Part shown: positions 58,301 to 64,000 of the stretch, in pieces
Layout: the number at the start of each line of letters is the position of its first letter
Numbering within the stretch: the first letter of the stretch is position 1
From: Apricaphanius iberus
Lineage: Eukaryota; Chordata; Actinopteri; Cyprinodontiformes; Aphaniidae
Direction of reading: 5' to 3'
Length of the DNA stretch: 64,000 nt
Assembly (NCBI GenBank): GCA_028564705.1
Contig: JAPXFQ010000787.1
Location: forward strand, 248,001-312,000
Position numbers and translations under genes: made by a program
The notes under the pieces: model-generated
Told to the model about the DNA's origin: nothing
Databases searched by the model: none
Seen by the model: the letters and a program-made list of their open reading frames with translations, nothing else

Positions 58301-58879
58301 TCATGTCATGCAGAAATGGTTTAAATCCCGACTGAAAGTGTTTTTGTTTATTGCTGCCTCTCTTTCCAACCTGTTTCTCACCTTTCCATATGTAGCCGCG
58401 GTTTGTTTGACTCATCAAAGTGTGAATGGCGGCGTTCTCATCTTGTTGAGGGTTAGGAGCGTGGCTGGTGGGGAGCTGCAGTTTGACCGGCCGGCCTGTT
58501 GGCTGCGACATGCAGGAAGCTCAGCGTTTTGAAGCGCAAGGCCGAGCCAGAAATGGAGAACCGGGAAGTGGAGCACCATTCAGTGCATCAGTCATCCTGC
58601 AGGATGTTTCTGTCAGTTATGCAGTTGGTGCTGGGGGTTTTTTGTGTATTTTTTTTGTGTGATTGTGTTTCTTCACACTCTGATGGACTCTAATCGCCGC
58701 TCTTCAGATTTGAAGGAGTGCATCTGATGCGTCCCTGATGAGCCACTGCCCTCCTCGGCTTTTTTTTCATCTCGTTTTTGTCTTTTCATCAACCGGCACT
58801 TAAGGGGAATAGACGGCAGGTTTTAGCAGTTTATGACGTCTCGTTCTCTGCCAAGTAAAACTACAATTACAGGGTGCTC

Positions 58880-59090
58880 AGAAACACATCCACCAGTAAT
58901 TCCATTCCATTGTGTGCCGCTGCCACCGAACTCTCCCTGCATATGTACGTGGATGGATTACATCCCCATGTGTGCGCAGAATTCAGAATGGGCTACGTCG
59001 GAGTGAAATCACTCGCTGTCTGTGCGACTGCGTCATTAATCAAATGTACAATTTATTCTTCACTCGACTAATTAGCTGGAGGTGAACGCA
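58880..59090. promoter_or_regulatory. possible conserved noncoding element
   Basis: Repeat-free complex sequence with GCGTCATTAATCAAATG and CGACTAATTAGCTGG (two homeodomain-type cores close together). No gene or transposon accounts for it. Inference from composition only. Confidence 0.2.
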
Positions 59091-59953
59091 GATGGCTTCA
59101 CTGGAAGTCGCTGAGGGCACGAAGGTGCTAGTTTGATTCCTTTCTGTTTTAAATGAGGCCTCCAGCCATTTGTGATTGATGCTGTTTCCTCTGCTGCCCG
59201 CTTTAACTTTTTATGAAACGTTAGTGTTAGGGTGTCATGAGTTAAAACTCAGCTCTTCCTCCCTCCCTACTCATCGGTAAGGGGAGGCGTTAGTTCAGTG
59301 CACACACTCCATCTTCTGCGTCTTCCTCCCTCCTTTAATTCCTCCCGTTTCCTCTCCCCAGTGTACTCTTCTGTCACCAAGATTGATAGATGCTCATTGC
59401 TAGTAAATGAACAACCCCCCCTCGTAAATTGCTGTTTCATGTGACTAGATTAGCGATGCCTTTTAAAAGGTCAGTTAATTTAAAATCATCTCTTGGAGCA
59501 CTCCCTTGTTTGGCGCAGAGGGCCTCCCGTTGAAGGGCTTTGTTTGACTTTGTATTCTCACCTAATTTAAAGCTGCTAATTTACAAGTCACCTGTCAGCA
59601 GGATGTGCTCTTTTTCACACGATCTTCCTGGTGTGAGCTTTGGGGTTTGTAACCTGCTTTAAATTGTGAGCCCCCTGTAATTGAGTGCAGTCTGTTGGTC
59701 ATACAACAGATAAAACTAGATTTTCATGCGTCTGAAGTTATTGGAATATAAAACAAGGCTTTTAAAATGTGAAGCACCAATTTTCATACCTTTGAAAAGG
59801 TACAGCGGTCTTTTCCAACATTCAGATTTAACAGACCAAACATGTACTCTGAAGGTTGTCTTTGGCTGCTTTGTGTTCTAAGAAGCCCAGGTTGATAATA
59901 AATTCTTTGAAATTATGGTTATCCCAACTATTAATTACACTCTGCAACCATAG

Positions 59954-60200
59954 ACTGTATATTAGGGACGTCCCGATACGATAATTCCATAGGTAATAAA
60001 TTAAAAAGAATAAAGAAGAGCGAAGAAAAAGATTCAGTATGTTCCTTTTTTTATTCACCTTATTTTAACATTTAACAATTCTGTTAAAAAACAGAGCACT
60101 TGTGTGAGTTTGTTTCAACAATTATTCACTTTTGGACTTTAGTACAACATTAGCCTAATTATAAAAACAAATATCACCTTAGCTTAAGTAAACATAATGA
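59954..60200. repeat. hAT-like MITE fragment
   Basis: TATTAGGGACGTCCCGATAC is a typical left end of a fish hAT MITE. The body is AT-rich and the other end was not found. Confidence 0.4.
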
Positions 60201-60689
60201 GAATGTATATACGAATCAGAGGTCACGTTAACTGAATATTCTCAATATTTTCTGGTTTATTAGAACGATGATGGAAAAATCTGAAGGCTGTCCGTCATTT
60301 TTACAGATTAGTGTTCACACGGACTACTTTCAACTTTACGCACAGATTTACAAAAGATTCCAAGACACTTTGATGAAGGCATATCACTGACCGGGAGCTT
60401 ACTGCATGTTGCAAAGTTTCTGTGAAACACTTCTGTTCGCGACTGCACGCTTTGTGGTAGGTTAGATGCGCTGTGATGTTAGCCAAACACCTGCTGTGCT
60501 GTTGTTTTCCTCCATTTGGCTTTTCTGCCGCTGAAGTATATGGTTCAGGAAACTTCAGTGAGTCTTTTAGACTTCTGATCAGTTAATTCTTGGACTGTCT
60601 GCAATCAATACCACAGAAGCCATCTTTATCCAATAAGTGCATGATTAACATCTAAACACGAATAAACATTGGGGCTGCAACTGTGGGTT

Positions 60690-61100
60690 AATTCTTGAGA
60701 AACAAAATAGCCAAGACTATTAACGTGACTCCGAGGCTGCAGCCTTCCCTGGAGGCAAAATATTTAAATCGTACCTGTTAAAAGGTGAAGTCCCACCTTT
60801 CTCATCTCTGATTGGCTAGCTTGCTTGATTTATTACAAATTCTAACATTTGAGAACCATTTCCTAACCCTAACCTGAGTCGTTTTTTTAAATTTCAAAAT
60901 CAAATTACATTTAAACAGATTAGTTATAAAGAAATTCTCCCCCTCAGAGTTGTCATGACAAACATTTTTGTTTATTTTTCTGCCAAGAAGTCGGCGTTTT
61001 TAACATAGGGGTCAATGGGAACTAGCGCCTTCCTGGAGCCAGCCCCTACTGGATGAGTAACAATTTTTGTTACTTCCACATTGGCTTCACATTTGCCCAG
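60690..61100. repeat. dispersed teleost repeat fragment
   Basis: GTGAAGTCCCACCTTTCTCA, CTCTGATTGGCTAGCTTGC, AACATAGGGGTCAATGGGAA and TTCCACATTGGCTTCACATT are blocks of a repeat that I recognise as common in fish introns. Its class is unclear to me. Confidence 0.45.
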
Positions 61101-62757
61101 CAGAGTTTGCCCCATGTCTCCAATCTAGACATCAAATGACTCAGAATCTCATAAAAACACAACTGTATTTGTTCAAAAAAATGATCAGGTGACAGGTGAC
61201 AATTGATGTACACAGCATAAAACAAGGTGACAGTAGTTGTTTGAAACACACCACATCCCCACTTTCTTTCCTCATGTTGCCTCCATATGGGGAAAAAAAA
61301 CCTCCATCAATTTGAAACTTTGCTTCACACTTGCCAACCCTGATCATGTTAAAGAAACTTCAAGAAGGAAAACATTAGGGTCTGATTCAGAAGTTTTTAG
61401 CTGTCAGTAATACAAAACATGTTTTTATAAATTAACACCATCTGAGGGAAATGATGCCCTGCATCAAGCAGTGTGTCTCATACACCCTGCCAATCGTTAA
61501 TGTGTTAATCTGTATAAAAAGGATTTAGATTTACAAGGGCTAATGTGAACAAGGTGTGATGAATCTATCAACACAGAATATTTCCTACAGGTGAACGTCG
61601 CTTTTGACACATCAGAAACATTTGATACATTCAATTTAAAAATAAAATAAATAAATCAAATAAATGTTTCTAGATCACAGGATCTTAAATTAAAATCAGA
61701 AAGATCCCACATCAGATTAAAACTGTAGTCACTGACCTTTTAACATAGTTAAATCAGTACTTTTGGCAGATCCATAGCAATGCATGCTATTTGTAGCATA
61801 TTTACTTTGCTGTGGACAAGCATGCAATATTTTTAACATATATGTAGTGACATAGCATGTCAAATTGAAGCAAATTTACTAAACTGGACATTAGCGTGGT
61901 AGAGTTTAGCATGCTCTCTATGATGTTCGCTAGCATGTTAACTTTGTCGGTTGCTAGGCATGTGCCTGATTCTCTGAATTCGGTGCACTTTGTGTCCCAC
62001 AGGCTCAACAAGGTTTTCATTTAAAGTAGACCACAAAATAAATTTAAAACAAGAAATAGAAGGATCTTTGTTCCTTTTTTTACTATGACACACGAACCAA
62101 TGTAAAAATTATATATTATATATATTTCCAAAAGTTGTAGACAGTAACCAGAATATTTGTCTTGAAATATAATTATTTGCCGTCCTTTAGCCTTAATTTA
62201 GGAATATGAAAAAATGATGTATAAAATGGCACAATTTAATCATGTCCCTCAGTGTTGTTCTACCCCATTCCAACATACCAATCTCTCCCTTTTTTTTATT
62301 GTTTAGTTAAACAGCCCTCCCTGGGCTGTCACCTTATCGCATAGGAGGGGTTTCAGTGTCCCAATGATCCTAGGAGCTAAGTTGTCTGGGACTTTATGCC
62401 CCTGGTAGGGTCATCCATGGCAAACTGGTCCTAGGTGAGGGATCAGACAAAGCGCAGGCGGAAGGCCCCTATGATGAACGACAGTATTGGACTCAGTGTT
62501 CCCTCACCCGGACACGGTTCACCAGGGCCCAACTCTGGAACCAGGCCTGGAGGTGGGGTACGTTGGAAAGCGCCTGGTGGCCGGGCCTGTACCCATGGAG
62601 CCTGGCCGAGCTAAGCCTGAAGAGAGGCAACATGGGACCCCCTTCCCACAAGCTCACCACCTGTGGGAGGAGCCATAGGGGTCGTATGCAGTAAAAGATG
62701 GGCGGTGGCCGAAGGCGATGACCTTGATGGTCCAATCCTCGGCTGCAGGAGCTGGCT

Positions 62758-63545
62758 CTTGGGACGTGGAACGTCACCCTACTGGCGGGGAAGAAGCCGG
62801 AGTAAGTGTAAAAGGTTTAGAGGTTCCGACTGGACATCGTCGGCCTTGTTCGACGCACCTGTCTCCTCGAGAGTGGTTGGACTCTCTTCCACTCTGGAGT
62901 TGCTCCCGTTGAGAGGCACCAAAGTGGGGTTGGCATATTTGTTGCCCCCCATCTCCGCGCCTGTACGTTAGGTTTACCCCGGTGAAAGAGATGGTAGACT
63001 CCCTCTGCCTACGGGTGGGGAAGACAGGTTGTGACTATTGTTTGTGCTTATGCACCAAAAGGTAGATCAGATTTCCCACCCTTCTTGGAGTTATTGGAGG
63101 GGGTGCTGGAGAGTGCTCCTTCTGGGGACTCCCTCATTCTGCTGGGGGACATCAATGCTCACGTTGGCAATGACAGTGAGACCTGGAGAGGCGTGGTTGG
63201 GTGGAATGGCCCCCTCGATCTGAACCCAAGCAGTGTTTTGTTGTTGGACTTCTGTGCTCGTCATGGATTGTCCATAACGAACATGTTCAAACATAAGGGT
63301 GTTCATGTGTGAAGTTGGCACCAGGGCACCCTAGGCCGTAGCTCGATGATCGACTTGGTTGCTGTTTAATCTGACCTGCAGCCGCATCTTTTGGACACTC
63401 AGGTGAAAAGAGGGGCGAAGGTATTCACTGACCACTACCTGGTGGTGAGTCTGCTCCGGTGGTGGTGGTGGACAACGCCAGACAGACTGGGCAGGCCCAA
63501 ACGCATTGTGAAGGTCTGCTGAGAACGTCTGGCAGAGTCCCCTGT
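62758..63545 (+). pseudogene. LINE endonuclease domain, broken
   Basis: The text starts LGTWNVT, then in other frames LLAGKKPE, FRLDIVGLVRRTCLLESGWT and, in the frame of 63031-63312, [20 protein letters not shown] with [20 protein letters not shown] and [20 protein letters not shown]. Then come MIDLVAV and [17 protein letters not shown] and the SDH-like TDHYLVV are the catalytic blocks of apurinic-type LINE endonucleases. At least three shifts and a stop after KHKGVHV show it is dead. Confidence 0.85.
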
Positions 63546-63574
63546 CAGATGGAGTTTCCAGTGGGGAATGACCT

Positions 63575-63968
63575 TCCCCCCTGAGTTCCTCAAGGCTCTG
63601 GATGTTGTAGTGCTTTGTTGGTTAACGCCACTCTGCAATATTGCATGGTCATCGGGGACAGTTCCCTTGGATTGGTCCCCCTCTTTAAAAAGGGGGACCA
63701 CACAGTGTGTTCCAACTATAGGGGGATCACACTTCTAAGCCTCCTTGGTAGGGTCTATTCAGGAGTTCTGGAGAGGAGGGTCCGACGGATAGTCAAACCT
63801 CGGATTCAGGATGAACCGCGCGGTTTTCGTCCGGGCCGTGGAACACTGGACCAGTTCTACACCCTCAGCAGGGTCCTGGAGGGGGCAAGGGAGTACGCCC
63901 AACCGGTCTGCATGTGTTTTGTGGACTTGGAGAAGCCGTTCGACCGTGTCCCTCGGGGAATCCTGTGA
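63575..63968 (+). pseudogene. LINE reverse transcriptase, N-terminal part
   Basis: PEFLKALDVVVLCWLTPLCN and IAWSSGTVPLDW are followed by LVPLFKKGDHTVCSNYRGIT, LLSLLGRVYSGVLERRVRRI, FRPGRGTLDQFYTLSRVLEG and CFVDLEKPFDRVPRGIL. NYRGITLLS, GFRPGRGTLDQ and the FVDLEKAFDRV box (first catalytic Asp) are diagnostic. A stop follows GIL at 63966-63968, and the frame then continues beyond the window. Confidence 0.87.
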
Positions 63969-64000
63969 GGGGTACTCCGGGAGTATGGAGTACCGGGCCC

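Larger units (their letters stand above)
57068..64000. other. drosha intron, continuing past the right edge
   Basis: No last drosha exon was found, so this is read as intron. It contains the MITE, Tc1 and LINE pieces listed separately. 57070-57490, 58310-58870, 59100-59940 and 61150-62290 show no gene that I can support; the ORFs at 58308-58662 and 58874-59071 have no domain. Confidence 0.7.
62300..64000 (+). mobile_element. internally deleted APE-type LINE, cut by the window edge
   Basis: A GC-rich 5' region (62300-62757) is followed by endonuclease (62758-63545) and reverse transcriptase (63575-64000) segments with several frameshifts. The text passes from ERLAESP near 63540 straight to PEFLKALDVVVLCWL near 63575, skipping the few hundred residues usually between these domains. 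The clade is uncertain; such copies are abundant in fish genomes. Confidence 0.85.

Noticed and set aside
57068..64000. Search for the last drosha exon (C-terminal tail after the dsRBD)
   Set aside because: No segment with an acceptor followed by the expected basic, Arg/Glu-rich tail was found; it is presumed to lie to the right of the window.

Overview
This window is vertebrate, almost certainly a ray-finned (teleost) fish. It holds eight consecutive plus-strand exons of drosha, the nuclear RNase III that starts microRNA maturation. They sit in large introns filled with fish-type transposons: Tc1-like, hAT, Kolobok-like and Harbinger DNA elements, L2-like and APE-type LINEs, and microsatellites. 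I cannot name the species. No bacterial-style gene, operon, CRISPR array, tRNA or rRNA is visible.

The drosha exons are at 10046-10090, 20561-20718, 39253-39358, 41967-42108, 49759-49841, 51226-51329, 55340-55432 and 57021-57067. Every junction is AG/GT and all reading phases join without a break. Together they give about 260 residues: the linker after RNase IIIa, all of RNase IIIb with its four acidic catalytic residues, and most of the double-stranded RNA-binding domain. The earlier exons (N-terminus, central domain, RNase IIIa) and the last exon or exons lie outside the window. Introns run from about 1.4 to 18.5 kb.

Region by region: 1-10045 is an upstream intron with AT/poly-T repeats, an hAT MITE, a Kolobok-like element with a THAP relic, and two stretches that may be conserved noncoding DNA. 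10091-20560 has decayed Tc1 relics and a 3'-truncated DD38E Tc1/mariner copy whose transposase ORF runs into flanking DNA. 20719-39252 has an intact, nearly identical DD38E element (1,618 bp, 347-aa transposase), a probable older element around it, a second Kolobok-like element with a THAP ORF, a Harbinger-type MITE, and an L2-like LINE split by a 1.1-kb insertion. 42109-49758 is rich in hAT MITEs. 51330-55339 has a ~716-bp foldback element that would form a long hairpin in drosha pre-mRNA. 57068-64000 is intron with Tc1 and MITE relics and ends inside an internally deleted LINE.

The only host gene supported is drosha. The other long ORFs are transposon proteins, low-complexity read-through or chance. 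The most noteworthy points are the apparently intact, recently mobile DD38E element, the chimeric transposase ORF of its sister copy, the two TTAA-flanked THAP-bearing elements, and the intronic foldback.
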